Source: UBA6136 sp041178325 (lineage in GTDB: Bacteria > Pseudomonadota > Gammaproteobacteria > Methylococcales > Methylococcaceae). From it: 64,000 nt of DNA. The translations under genes and the position numbers were made by a program. Positions within the stretch are counted from its first letter, which is position 1, and the number at the start of each line of letters is the position of its first letter. Shown here one piece after another: positions 52,450-61,900 of the stretch. The DNA lies in NCBI GenBank assembly GCA_041178325.1, contig JBEGVN010000088.1:1-64000 (forward strand). Reading direction: 5' to 3'. The notes under the pieces are model-generated. The model did no database searches, was not told where the DNA came from, and saw nothing but the letters and a program-made list of their open reading frames with translations.

Positions 52450-52866
52450 ATGCGACGAAGTCTTTTTGTTCTGACCCTTTTGCTGCAAGCCTGTGCTCCT
52501 TCAGCTGGAAACATAAGGGGTGGGGTCGTTGAGCTGGTTGCTGCGGATCATGACCGTCCAGTCGATGTCAAAATCGGCCAGAGAGTGACTGTTCGTCTGG
52601 ATGCGAATCGCACGACCGGTTACACCTGGCTTCTCCCGGCAGGGGAGGTGGCCCAAGGGCTTGTTCAGCCTATGCACCCGGAGTCGCGTTACGACCAAAA
52701 GATTGACGGCATCTACTCGATGGGAGTCGGTGCGATTGAGGTTTGGGAGTTTAAGGCGGTTCGTGCAGGTGAAGGCACGTTGAGACTGGAATATCGAAGG
52801 CCGTTTGAGCAGGGTATTGAACCCCTCAGGATCGTGGACTTTCCCTTGCGGGTTACAGCCCCTTAA
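52450..52866 (+). CDS. Chagasin/I42-type protease-inhibitor lipoprotein
   Basis: A 138-aa lipoprotein (lipobox LLQAC, Cys 15) with an inhibitor I42 domain: NRTTGYTW (the NxTTGY loop), an internal glycine-bearing loop near IYSMGVGAIEVWEF, and EYRRPFE (RPx loop). In chagasin these three loops wedge into cysteine-protease active sites. The bacterial ones may protect the periplasm. Alternative starts are GTG codons at 52432 and 52438. Confidence 0.8.
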   Translation: MRRSLFVLTLLLQACAPSAGNIRGGVVELVAADHDRPVDVKIGQRVTVRLDANRTTGYTWLLPAGEVAQGLVQPMHPESRYDQKIDGIYSMGVGAIEVWEFKAVRAGEGTLRLEYRRPFEQGIEPLRIVDFPLRVTAP

Positions 52867-52875
52867 AGGCCAGGA

Positions 52876-52903
52876 CTTGCTGGCACCTATGGGTGCCAGC
52901 AAG
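52876..52903. terminator. Strong hairpin between convergent inhibitor gene and argG
   Basis: A perfect 12-base stem CTTGCTGGCACC / GGTGCCAGCAAG around the loop TATG. It lies between convergent genes and can serve both strands. Neither side has a long T-run. Confidence 0.75.
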
Positions 52904-52914
52904 TTGGCTTAGAG

Positions 52915-54144
52915 TTAGCCTGTGAATTTCTGTCCTTTTTTGGCAGCAATTCGCATCCTCAGTGCGTTGAGCTTGATGAAGCCCTCGGCATCCTTTTGGT
53001 TATAGGCACCCTTGTCATCTTCAAACGTAGCGATGTTCATGTCGAACAGGCTATTGTGTTCGGACTTTCGACCGACCACGATGACATTACCCTTGTAAAG
53101 CTTGACTCTGACCTCGCCATTGACGGTTGTCTGGGAGGAGTCGATCATTTCCTGAAGGAGTAATCGTTCGGGGCTCCACCAGTAGCCGTTATAAATCAGG
53201 CTCGCATAGCGTGGCATCAGTTCGTCCTTAAGATGGGCGACTTCACGATCTAAGGTCAAAGACTCAATGGCCCGATGTGCACGCAGCATGATGGTGCCAC
53301 CCGGGGTTTCATAGCAACCGCGGGATTTCATTCCGACGTAGCGGTTTTCAACGATATCGAGTCTCCCGATGCCGTTGGCTCCTCCAAGTTGATTAAGTTT
53401 AGCCAAAACCTGAGCAGGGCTCATGCGAACCCCATTGAGAGCGACGATGTCACCACGCTCATAGGTCAAGTCGATGAAGGTCGCCTCATCGGGCGCATTC
53501 TCCGGTGATACGGACCACCGCCACATATCCTCTTCAGGGCCTGACCAAGGATCCTCAAGGACGCCACCTTCATAAGAAATGTGGAGCAAATTGGCATCCA
53601 TGGAGTAGGGCGAAGCCTTTCCACGTTTCATCTCAATCGGGATTTGGTGCTTTTCGGCGTAGGCAAGAAGGGTTTCGCGGGAAGTCAGATCCCATTCGCG
53701 CCAAGGCGCAATCACCTTAATGTCGGGCTTGAGTGCGTAAGCGCCGAGCTCGAATCGCACCTGATCATTTCCTTTGCCGGTTGCGCCGTGACAGATCGCA
53801 TCGCAACCGGTTTCATTGACGATTTCAATCAGTCTCTTGGCGATCAGGGGGCGGGCAATGGAAGTACCCAGAAGGTATTCTCCCTCATAGATGGTATTGG
53901 CCCGGAACATCGGGAAGACGAAGTCTCTTGCGAATTCTTCGGTCAGGTCATCGATGTAGATTTCCTTGATCCCCATCGCCTGGGCTTTGCTCCGGGCAGG
54001 CTCCACTTCTTCACCCTGACCAATGTCAGCTGTGAATGTCACGATTTCGCATTGGTAGGTTTCTCGGAGCCACTGGAGAATGACAGAGGTGTCGAGGCCG
54101 CCGGAATACGCCAAAGCGACTTTCTTGACGAGAGGTTGGGTCAT
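52915..54144 (-). CDS. argG: Argininosuccinate synthase
   Basis: A 409-aa enzyme that joins citrulline and aspartate using ATP. P-loop AYSGGLDTSVILQWL, then FTADIGQGEE and GCDAICHGATGKGNDQVRFE. Full length. AGGA lies nine bases before the ATG. It is the only arg gene here and is divergent from a channel-like gene. Confidence 0.95.
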   Translation of the reverse strand: MTQPLVKKVALAYSGGLDTSVILQWLRETYQCEIVTFTADIGQGEEVEPARSKAQAMGIKEIYIDDLTEEFARDFVFPMFRANTIYEGEYLLGTSIARPLIAKRLIEIVNETGCDAICHGATGKGNDQVRFELGAYALKPDIKVIAPWREWDLTSRETLLAYAEKHQIPIEMKRGKASPYSMDANLLHISYEGGVLEDPWSGPEEDMWRWSVSPENAPDEATFIDLTYERGDIVALNGVRMSPAQVLAKLNQLGGANGIGRLDIVENRYVGMKSRGCYETPGGTIMLRAHRAIESLTLDREVAHLKDELMPRYASLIYNGYWWSPERLLLQEMIDSSQTTVNGEVRVKLYKGNVIVVGRKSEHNSLFDMNIATFEDDKGAYNQKDAEGFIKLNALRMRIAAKKGQKFTG

Positions 54145-54249
54145 GGACTTTTATCCTGAAGGTAGAACAAACAGGGGATTATAATTGCCGCAGGGTCACC
54201 TGTCCCCCTCCTGTTTGCTCCCCTTACCCTGAAGCGAGGCTTCTTTAAC

Positions 54250-55386
54250 ATGGCTGAATCAAAACCCGATCTGGGAATCCCTTCTCAACGGGGTCTTTTG
54301 ATTCGTCTGGTTGGGATCATCGGAATATTGATGACGACCATGATGGTCATGAGATTCCATATCGCAACCCATCCTCCCGGCGAATTTACTGAATATCTCA
54401 GCCCGCTTCCAGCGCCCACTGATCCTGCACAGACAGTAGAAGCAGGGCTTTTTATTCATAACATTTATGCGTTTGAAACCGACAAGAAGATTTTTGATGC
54501 CAACGGTTGGGTTTGGCTCAAGTACTCGAAAACCCTGAATGACTACATCGACTCGCATCATTTTCTGCCGGCCAATCTGATCCATTTCGTCAATCAAGTG
54601 GATGATTACGATTTTGCACTGGATCCTTCCAGTGATCAGCCCATCTTGTTGCCGGATGGCCGCTACTACCAGAAATTCCGCTTTTCAGGTCACTTTTATG
54701 TCGATGAAATGGATTTTCGAAAGTTTCCTTTCCAGACAATCTCGCTTCCCGTCATTCTTGAGATTCGCGCGCAGCGGCTACATCGCGATGCCTCTCCGGT
54801 CCAGCTCGTCGTTGATAAGGAGAGTTCGGGTATAGGCGCTTACATTGATGTCAGTGGTTATGAAACCAAGGGGTTTTCAATCGATGGATTGACGGAGCAT
54901 TACATGAGCCGAATGGGTAATCCTCTGGCTGATGAAAAAGGTTCCATCTCCGAACTTCGAATCACCGTCCATTATCAAAAAGCCCTCAACTCGACTTTTT
55001 TAAAGCTGATCTTGCCCTTGATTACCGTCATGCTGCTGACGCTTTTTTCGCCATCGATTGCTCCGATGGGCTGGGAAGTTCGTGTTGGAATTCCCTCGAC
55101 CAGCCTTTTGACGCTCATCTTTCTGCAGCAAACCTACCAAGAAAATATCCCGGACTTTCATTACCTGACTTTCCTCGACAGTATCTACAACCTTTGTTAC
55201 ATGGTCGATCTGGTCCTCTTTGCGCTCTTTCTTTGGGGGGCAAAGATTTATCACGCTGCAGCTGAAGAGGATCATAAAAGGGTATCTGCCTACATCGAGA
55301 AAATTGATCATCGTTTCCAACTCACCCTCACGTTCTGTCTTTTCCTTGGCGTGAGCGCTGATTGGTGTTTCCATTTCGTCTGGTGA
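54250..55386 (+). CDS. Pentameric ligand-gated ion channel homologue
   Basis: A 378-aa membrane protein with the Cys-loop receptor plan. An N-terminal anchor helix (about 14-35) leads to a beta-rich extracellular domain (VEAGLFIHNIYAFE, NGWVWLKY, MDFRKFPFQTISLPV, the last like the R-x-FPFD segment of receptors). Then come four helices: M1 FLKLILPLITVMLLTLFSP, M2/pore VRVGIPSTSLLTLIFLQQ, M3 LDSIYNLCYMVDLVLFAL and M4 near the C-terminus. Bacterial relatives are GLIC and ELIC. The disulfide Cys pair of animal receptors is absent, as in other bacterial members. Ligand and ion are unknown. Confidence 0.7.
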   Translation: MAESKPDLGIPSQRGLLIRLVGIIGILMTTMMVMRFHIATHPPGEFTEYLSPLPAPTDPAQTVEAGLFIHNIYAFETDKKIFDANGWVWLKYSKTLNDYIDSHHFLPANLIHFVNQVDDYDFALDPSSDQPILLPDGRYYQKFRFSGHFYVDEMDFRKFPFQTISLPVILEIRAQRLHRDASPVQLVVDKESSGIGAYIDVSGYETKGFSIDGLTEHYMSRMGNPLADEKGSISELRITVHYQKALNSTFLKLILPLITVMLLTLFSPSIAPMGWEVRVGIPSTSLLTLIFLQQTYQENIPDFHYLTFLDSIYNLCYMVDLVLFALFLWGAKIYHAAAEEDHKRVSAYIEKIDHRFQLTLTFCLFLGVSADWCFHFVW

Positions 55387-55397
55387 TTCACTAAATC

Positions 55398-56033
55398 ATG
55401 CCCATGCACTCTCCTCAGCCTTTTCCCGCTCAAGGTCTTTATGTGATCACAAGAGATCCCCACGGGGATCGAACTGAACTGCTGAGTGAAGTGAAAGCTG
55501 CGATCCTTGGTGGAGCGGGTGTGGTTCAGTACCGTGCCAAGGAGGGGCGGGGTTCGAAAGACGAGGCTATTAGACTTTTGGCGCTTTGTCGGGAGCTCTG
55601 TGTTCCCCTGATCATCAACGATGATCTCGAATTGGCTTCGGCTATTGGGGCCGATGGCGTTCATCTGGGGCGAGAAGATGATGCCTTGACGCTTGCGCGT
55701 GAGGTTCTGGGACCCCAAGGTATTGTCGGTGTTTCGTGTTACGACGATTTGAACCGCGCCGTTCAAGCTCAAAATGACGGGGCGAGCTACGTTGCTTTTG
55801 GCCGATTTTTTCCGTCGCTGACCAAGCCGCAAGCGCCTTGTGCTAGCCCTGATACGCTTCGCGAGGCTCGGTCGGTATTAAAGCTTCCGATTGTCGCGAT
55901 TGGCGGGATCACCCGTGAGAACGGGAGGAGTTTGATTTCGGCGGGTGCCGATGTCCTTGCTGTGATCGAGGGGGTATTCGGGGAGCAAAGCCCGGAAAGC
56001 GCTGCGCGCGAATTCCAGGCTATGTGGCGTTAG
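55398..56033 (+). CDS. thiE: Thiamine-phosphate synthase
   Basis: A 211-aa TIM-barrel enzyme that couples the pyrimidine and thiazole halves of thiamine. Motifs: VVQYRAKEG, DGVHLGREDDAL, VGVSCYD, AIGGITREN. It starts 11 bases after the ion-channel homologue and is convergent with nrdB. It is not in a thiamine operon. Confidence 0.92.
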   Translation: MPMHSPQPFPAQGLYVITRDPHGDRTELLSEVKAAILGGAGVVQYRAKEGRGSKDEAIRLLALCRELCVPLIINDDLELASAIGADGVHLGREDDALTLAREVLGPQGIVGVSCYDDLNRAVQAQNDGASYVAFGRFFPSLTKPQAPCASPDTLREARSVLKLPIVAIGGITRENGRSLISAGADVLAVIEGVFGEQSPESAAREFQAMWR

Positions 56034-56036
56034 GGG

Positions 56037-57251
56037 TCAATCCCAGTTGAGGGCTCCGCCGGTTTGATACTCGGTAACGCGAGTTTCAAAGAAGTTCTTT
56101 TCCTTTTTAAGGTCCAGGATTTCGCTCATCCAGGGGAACGGATTTTGTGCTCCAGGATACTGCTCCGGAAGACCAATCTGGTTACAGCGGCGGTTGGCGA
56201 TGTACTTAAGGTACTCTTCGAACATATTGGCATTCAACCCCAGGACGCCGCGAGCCATGGTGTCATGTGCGTACTGAATTTCAATTTCGACGGCATCCGT
56301 GATCAGTTTGATGATTTCTTCTTGGAATGCGCTTCCCCAAAGGTGAGGATTCTCGATCTTGATTTGATTGATTACGTCGATGCCAAAATTCATATGCATC
56401 GATTCATCGCGAAGAATGTACTGGAACTGTTCTGCAGTTCCGGTCATCTTGTTTCGGCGGCCCATGGACAGAATTTGGGTAAAGCCAACGTAGAAGAAGA
56501 TCCCTTCAAAAATTACGTAGAAAGCGATCAGATCACGAAGCAGACGCTGATCTGCTTCAGGAGTTCCGGTGCAGAAGGTCGGGTCTCCCAGGGACTGGGT
56601 GAAGGGCAGGGCCCATTCCGCCTTGCGTGAAACGGCAGGAAGCTCTCGATACATGTTGAAAACTTCGCCTTCATCCATGCCCAAAGATTCGACGACGTAC
56701 TGATAGGCATGTGTGTGGAGGGCTTCTTCAAAGGCCTGTCGCAGAAGATACTGGCGGCACTCGGGATTGGTGATGTGCCGGTAGACGGCAAGCACAAGAT
56801 TATTCGCAACCAGAGAGTCTGCGGTCGAAAAGAAACCGAGGTTTCGCTTGATGATGATGCGTTCGTCTTCGGTCAGACCATCGGCGCTTTTCCAAAGCGC
56901 GATGTCCGCATTCATGTTGATTTCCTGCGGCATCCAGTGGTTCGCACAAGCATCGAGATATTTCTGCCAAGCCCAACGGTACTTAAAGGGGACCAGCTGG
57001 TTGAGGTCGGCACGACAGTTGATGATTTTCTTGTCATCAACCTGAATGCGCTTTGCGCCCATCTGGATTGCTTCAAGGCCTGTGGCGCCATGCTGGAGAT
57101 CCGGCGTTAACGCAACGGTAGTCGAAGCACTCTCGGCACGTTCAAAGGCGCCGATCGAAGGCGTTGCGTCTTCGGATGCGCCCGTTTGCGGAGGGGCAAT
57201 GCGGGGGTTTGAAGGCGAGAGTCCGATCAAAGGATCATCCCAGTTCAGCAT
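56037..57251 (-). CDS. nrdB: Ribonucleotide reductase class Ia beta subunit
   Basis: A 404-aa diiron protein. Iron ligands and radical Tyr are in EEALHTHAYQY, where the Tyr equals E. coli Tyr122, and a second ligand set is RDESMHMNFG. Start is ATG 57251, with GGAG eight bases upstream; the frame to 57323 adds an unlikely leader. The alpha subunit NrdA is not next to it in this window. Confidence 0.93.
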   Translation of the reverse strand: MLNWDDPLIGLSPSNPRIAPPQTGASEDATPSIGAFERAESASTTVALTPDLQHGATGLEAIQMGAKRIQVDDKKIINCRADLNQLVPFKYRWAWQKYLDACANHWMPQEINMNADIALWKSADGLTEDERIIIKRNLGFFSTADSLVANNLVLAVYRHITNPECRQYLLRQAFEEALHTHAYQYVVESLGMDEGEVFNMYRELPAVSRKAEWALPFTQSLGDPTFCTGTPEADQRLLRDLIAFYVIFEGIFFYVGFTQILSMGRRNKMTGTAEQFQYILRDESMHMNFGIDVINQIKIENPHLWGSAFQEEIIKLITDAVEIEIQYAHDTMARGVLGLNANMFEEYLKYIANRRCNQIGLPEQYPGAQNPFPWMSEILDLKKEKNFFETRVTEYQTGGALNWD

Positions 57252-57394
57252 TTTCCGTACTCCATGTAGAAAATCAAAGGAAACAAAGGGCGCAAATGAT
57301 GCGATGACTCGATTATAGAGCAAGATCTATATGTTGTGTCTAATTACATTGCAATCACAAGATATGGTGTGAAATGCTGTGTTTCCGGGAGGCA

Positions 57395-57431
57395 GAAAAA
57401 AGCCCGATCCTTTGGCAAAGGGCCGGGCTTT
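57395..57431 (-). terminator. Rho-independent terminator after gltD
   Basis: On the minus strand AAAGCCCG pairs with CGGGCTTT, followed by a run of T. It lies about 20 bases beyond the gltD stop. Confidence 0.88.
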
Positions 57432-57449
57432 GTGGGAATTGACGTAAAA

Positions 57450-58889
57450 CTAGCGGGGCAGTTCGCTACTTCCCATGAGGAACTCATCGACGGAGCGGGC
57501 GCATTGACGACCTTCCCGGATGGCCCAAACGACCAGTGACTGGCCGCGACGCATATCGCCCGCAGTAAAGACCTTATCAACCGAGGTCCGATAATTGTCA
57601 GTCGAGGCACGGACATTTTGGCGATCATCGAGCTCCACGCCCAGTTCCTCCAGCATGCCATTACGAATGGGGTGAACAAAACCCATGGCCAGAAATACGG
57701 CATCGGCCTTCAAACTGAATTCGGAGCCTGGGACACGATTCATGGCCCAACGACCATTGTCCTGCGTCCATTCGACCTTAACGCAATTGATTTGTGTGAC
57801 CTTGCCGTTTTGCCCTTCGAATGACAGCGTATCGACGCTCCACATCCGTTCACAGCCTTCTTCATGGGAACTTGAGGTCCTGAGCTTGTTCGGCCAGTTC
57901 GGCCAGGTCAGTGCTTTGTTTTCTTTCTCAGGTGGCTTGGGCATGATCTCCAGCTGGGTGATGCTGGTCGCACCATGTCGGCGCGATGTGCCAATACAAT
58001 CGGATCCGGTATCGCCGCCGCCGATCACGATGACATTCTTGCCTGTTGCGAGGATGCTCGCAGCTTCAGCCAAGGTGTCGCCGGCATTCCGCTTGTTCTG
58101 CTGGGGAAGAAAATCCATCGCATAATGAATGCCATCCAGTTCGCGGCCAGGGACCTGAAGATCTCGCGGATGCTCCGAACCTCCTGCGAGAATCACCGCA
58201 TCAAAGTCCTTGGCTAACTGGCTTGCCGGAATGTCTTTTCCAATATGCCAATTGGGGCGGAAGAGAACGCCTTCGGCCTGCATTTGGGCAATGCGTCGGT
58301 CGATCAAGTGCTTTTCCATCTTGAAATCTGGAATGCCGTAACGGAGCAGGCCCCCGATACGATCATTTTTTTCAAATACCGTAACTTCGTGGCCTGCCCG
58401 GACCAGCTGCTGCGCTGCAGCGAGACCTGCAGGACCTGACCCTACAACAGCAACGCGTTTCCCGGTCTTGTGTGGTGCAATCTGCGGCTGAATCCAGCCC
58501 ATTTCCCAACCCTTATCGACGATGGCGCACTCGATCGACTTGATGGTCACCGATTCATCCGTCAAATTCAGGGTGCATGCGGCTTCGCATGGGGCGGGGC
58601 AAATTCTGCCGGTGAACTCGGGGAAGTTGTTCGTGCTGTGGAGGACCTCGATTGCCGCTTCCCAGTTCTGTTGATAGACCAGATCATTCCAGTCAGGAAT
58701 GATGTTGTTAACCGGGCATCCATTGTGGCAATAGGGGATCCCGCAATCCATGCAACGTGATCCCTGGCGGATCAGCTCCTCTTCGGAGAGGGGGACAACA
58801 AACTCCTTATAGTTCTGGACACGGTCAGCCACCATCGTATAACGACGGTCTTGACGCGAAACTTCCATGAAACCGGTGGGCTTACCCAT
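57450..58889 (-). CDS. gltD: Glutamate synthase small subunit
   Basis: A 479-aa flavoprotein with N-terminal Fe-S cysteine motifs (CMDCGIPYCHNGCPV, CPAPCEAAC), an FAD motif VVGSGPAGLAAAQQL and an NADPH motif VIGGGDTGSDC. It passes electrons from NADPH to GltB. AGAGG precedes its ATG. It is 108 bases downstream of gltB. Confidence 0.95.
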   Translation of the reverse strand: MGKPTGFMEVSRQDRRYTMVADRVQNYKEFVVPLSEEELIRQGSRCMDCGIPYCHNGCPVNNIIPDWNDLVYQQNWEAAIEVLHSTNNFPEFTGRICPAPCEAACTLNLTDESVTIKSIECAIVDKGWEMGWIQPQIAPHKTGKRVAVVGSGPAGLAAAQQLVRAGHEVTVFEKNDRIGGLLRYGIPDFKMEKHLIDRRIAQMQAEGVLFRPNWHIGKDIPASQLAKDFDAVILAGGSEHPRDLQVPGRELDGIHYAMDFLPQQNKRNAGDTLAEAASILATGKNVIVIGGGDTGSDCIGTSRRHGATSITQLEIMPKPPEKENKALTWPNWPNKLRTSSSHEEGCERMWSVDTLSFEGQNGKVTQINCVKVEWTQDNGRWAMNRVPGSEFSLKADAVFLAMGFVHPIRNGMLEELGVELDDRQNVRASTDNYRTSVDKVFTAGDMRRGQSLVVWAIREGRQCARSVDEFLMGSSELPR

Positions 58890-58964
58890 GTTGATTTAAC
58901 CTCTATGTGACGCCGTCATCGGCATCTGTGGAACTATTGTTCTCGAATCCTGGCGATTCAGTCG

Positions 58965-58988
58965 AAGGGCATCCCTGAGGACGCCCTT
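58965..58988. terminator. Hairpin between gltB and gltD
   Basis: AAGGGCATCC and GGACGCCCTT form a ten-base stem with one G-T pair around CTGA. It has TTTT on the plus side only, so on the gltB strand it may be an attenuating or stabilising stem instead of a full stop. Confidence 0.4.
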
Positions 58989-58997
58989 TTCCATTTC

Positions 58998-61900
58998 CTA
59001 GTGGCTCGCCTCAACTCGTTCCTGAGCTGCATGCATTTTTTCAAGCGCCAGGCGGTAGTCGACAGGCATGACCTTGACGAACTTTGGCAGGTACGTCTCC
59101 CAAGATTCCAGGATGCGCTTTGCCTTGGTGCTTCCGCTGTACTGGCTGTGTCGGGTGATCAGTGTCCAAAGACGCTTTTCATCATCACGGGTCATGTTGT
59201 GAAGGATATCGACAAGACCATGAGTCTCAAGATCGCCCCCCTGATGGGCTCTCTGTTCCAGTGCCCCGGCTTCGGCCGGAATGGGCTGTAGTTCGACCAT
59301 GGAGAGATTGCAGCGATGCGTGAAATCACCCGATTCGTCAAGGACGTAAGCCACACCACCGGACATGCCAGCGGCAAAATTACGGCCAGTTTCCCCAAGA
59401 ACCACAACGATACCGCCGGTCATGTATTCACATCCATGATCACCGACGCCTTCAACGACGGCAATCGCACCGGAGTTGCGAACGGCAAACCGCTCGCCGG
59501 CAACGCCGCGGAAATAACACTCACCTTGAATTCCGCCGTAAAGGACGGTATTGCCGACGATAATGTTCTGGTCGGCGACGATGGGCGATTCTTTCGGCGG
59601 ATAAATCACAATGCGGCCGCCGGAAAGGCCTTTACCCACATAGTCGTTGCCTTCGCCGGATAATTCCAAAGTGATGCCGCTGGCGAGGAATGCGCCGAAG
59701 CTTTGACCGGCAGTACCGTTTAGTTTGACGTGAATCGTGTCGTCATTCAGTCCGGTATGGCCGTAGCGCTTGGCTACCTGGCCGGAGAGCATCGCACCAA
59801 CCGTTCGGTTGAAGTTCCGTATCGGCAGTTCAAATTGAACGGGAGTTCGTGACTCCAGTGCCGCCTTGGAATGTGCGATCAGCTGATGATCCAGCGCCTT
59901 TTCAAGCTCATGGTCCTGTTTCTCCGTATTCAGGATGGAAACCCCTTCACCTGGGGTTGGCTTGAAGAGCAGGCGGGAAAGATCGATTTTGGAGGCTTTC
60001 CAGTGTGCAACAGCCTTGCGCATATCAAGACGGTCGGTTTGTCCGATCATTTCATTGAATGACCGGTAGCCCAATTTGGCCATGATCTGGCGCACCTCTT
60101 CTGCGATGAAGAAGAAGAAGTTCACTACATGTTCCGGTTGGCCTGTAAACCGTTTGCGCAGTTCAGGATCCTGGGTTGCTACGCCAACAGGGCAGGTATT
60201 GAGATGGCATTTGCGCATCATGATGCAGCCTTCAACGATGAGCGGAGCCGTAGCAAAACCGAACTCATCCGCACCGAGCAGAGCAGCCATAACGACATCT
60301 CGACCGGTTCGAAGGCCTCCGTCAGCTTGAACGCATACGCGTCCTCGGAGCTTGTTGAGTACCAGAGTCTGATGGGTTTCAGCCAGGCCGATCTCCCAAG
60401 GAAGGCCCGCATGTTTGATGGAGGTAATCGGGCTGGCGCCGGTGCCACCATCGTAGCCCGCGATCGTGATGTGATCGGCATGTGCCTTAGCGACGCCTGC
60501 CGCAACGGTTCCGACACCTACTTCGGAAACCAGTTTGACACTGATCCGGGCTTCTGGATTGACATTCTTGAGGTCATGGATGAGCTGGCCCAGATCCTCG
60601 ATCGAATAGATGTCATGGTGAGGCGGCGGTGAAATGAGGCCAACCCCTGGGGTGGAATGTCTCACGCGAGCGATGGTGGCATCTACCTTGTGGCCAGGCA
60701 GCTGTCCACCTTCGCCCGGTTTTGCACCCTGACTGATCTTGATCTGAATGTCATCAGCATTGACGAGATATTCGGTGGTCACGCCAAATCGACCTGAAGC
60801 GACCTGCTTGATTGCTGAACGCATGGAGTCGCCGTTCGCCAGCGGTTTGAAACGTTCGGCCAACTCACCGCCTTCACCCGTGTTGGACTTACCACCAATC
60901 CGGTTCATCGCAATGGCCAAGGTTGTGTGTGCTTCATAGGAAATCGAACCAAAACTCATCGCACCTGTGGCGAAGCGTTTGACGATATCCTTGGCAGGTT
61001 CAACCTCATCCAGCGGGACTTCAGTTCGGCTGTAATCAAAGTCGAGAAGGCCCCGAAGCGTGATCAAACGCTCGTTTTGCTCATTGATGGAGCGGGTATA
61101 TTCAACATAAGTGGACCAGTTATTGGTCCGGGTTGCGTGCTGGAGCTTTGAGATGGTGTCTGGCGTCCACACATGATCTTCCCCCCGCACGCGATAAGCG
61201 TACTCGCCGCCGACATCCAATGCATTGCGATAAATCGGCGCATCACCATAGGCCGCGCGGTGTCGTTTGACGGTTTCTTCTGCGATTTCTAGAAGGCCAG
61301 CGCCGTCGGTAGTCGCACTGATCCCGGGGAAATAGCGAGCCAGGAACGCATCACTCAGTCCGACCGCATTAAAGATCTGGGCACCGCAGTAGGACTGGTA
61401 GGTGGAAATCCCCATCTTCGACATGATCTTGAGCAGGGCTTTACCAACGGCCTTGATATAGCGCTTGTGCGCCTCATCAGGGGCGATCTTTTCGGGAAAC
61501 CCACGAATCAGGGAGGACAGTGAATCGAAGGCCAGATAGGGGTTGATGGCTTCGGCGCCAAAACCGGCAAGCAACGCGAAGTGATGCACTTCACGGGCTT
61601 CACCGGTTTCAACAACCAGTCCGACTTCCGTGCGTTGCCCCGTTTTGATCAGGTGAAAATGGACCGTTGCTGTGGCCAAAAGCGCGGGAATGGCTACATG
61701 TTCGGCATCCATCTTGCGATCTGAAATGATCAGGATGTTATTGCCTGCAGCAACTGCCCGCTCAGCCTCTGCGCAGAGGTTTTCAAGAGCTCGCTCCATG
61801 CCGGGAGCGCCTGAGTCTGCTGGATAGCAAATACTCAGGGTGGTGGTTTTGAATACGCCACTGGTCTTGGCTTCAATCCGGCGGATTTTTTCAAGATCCT

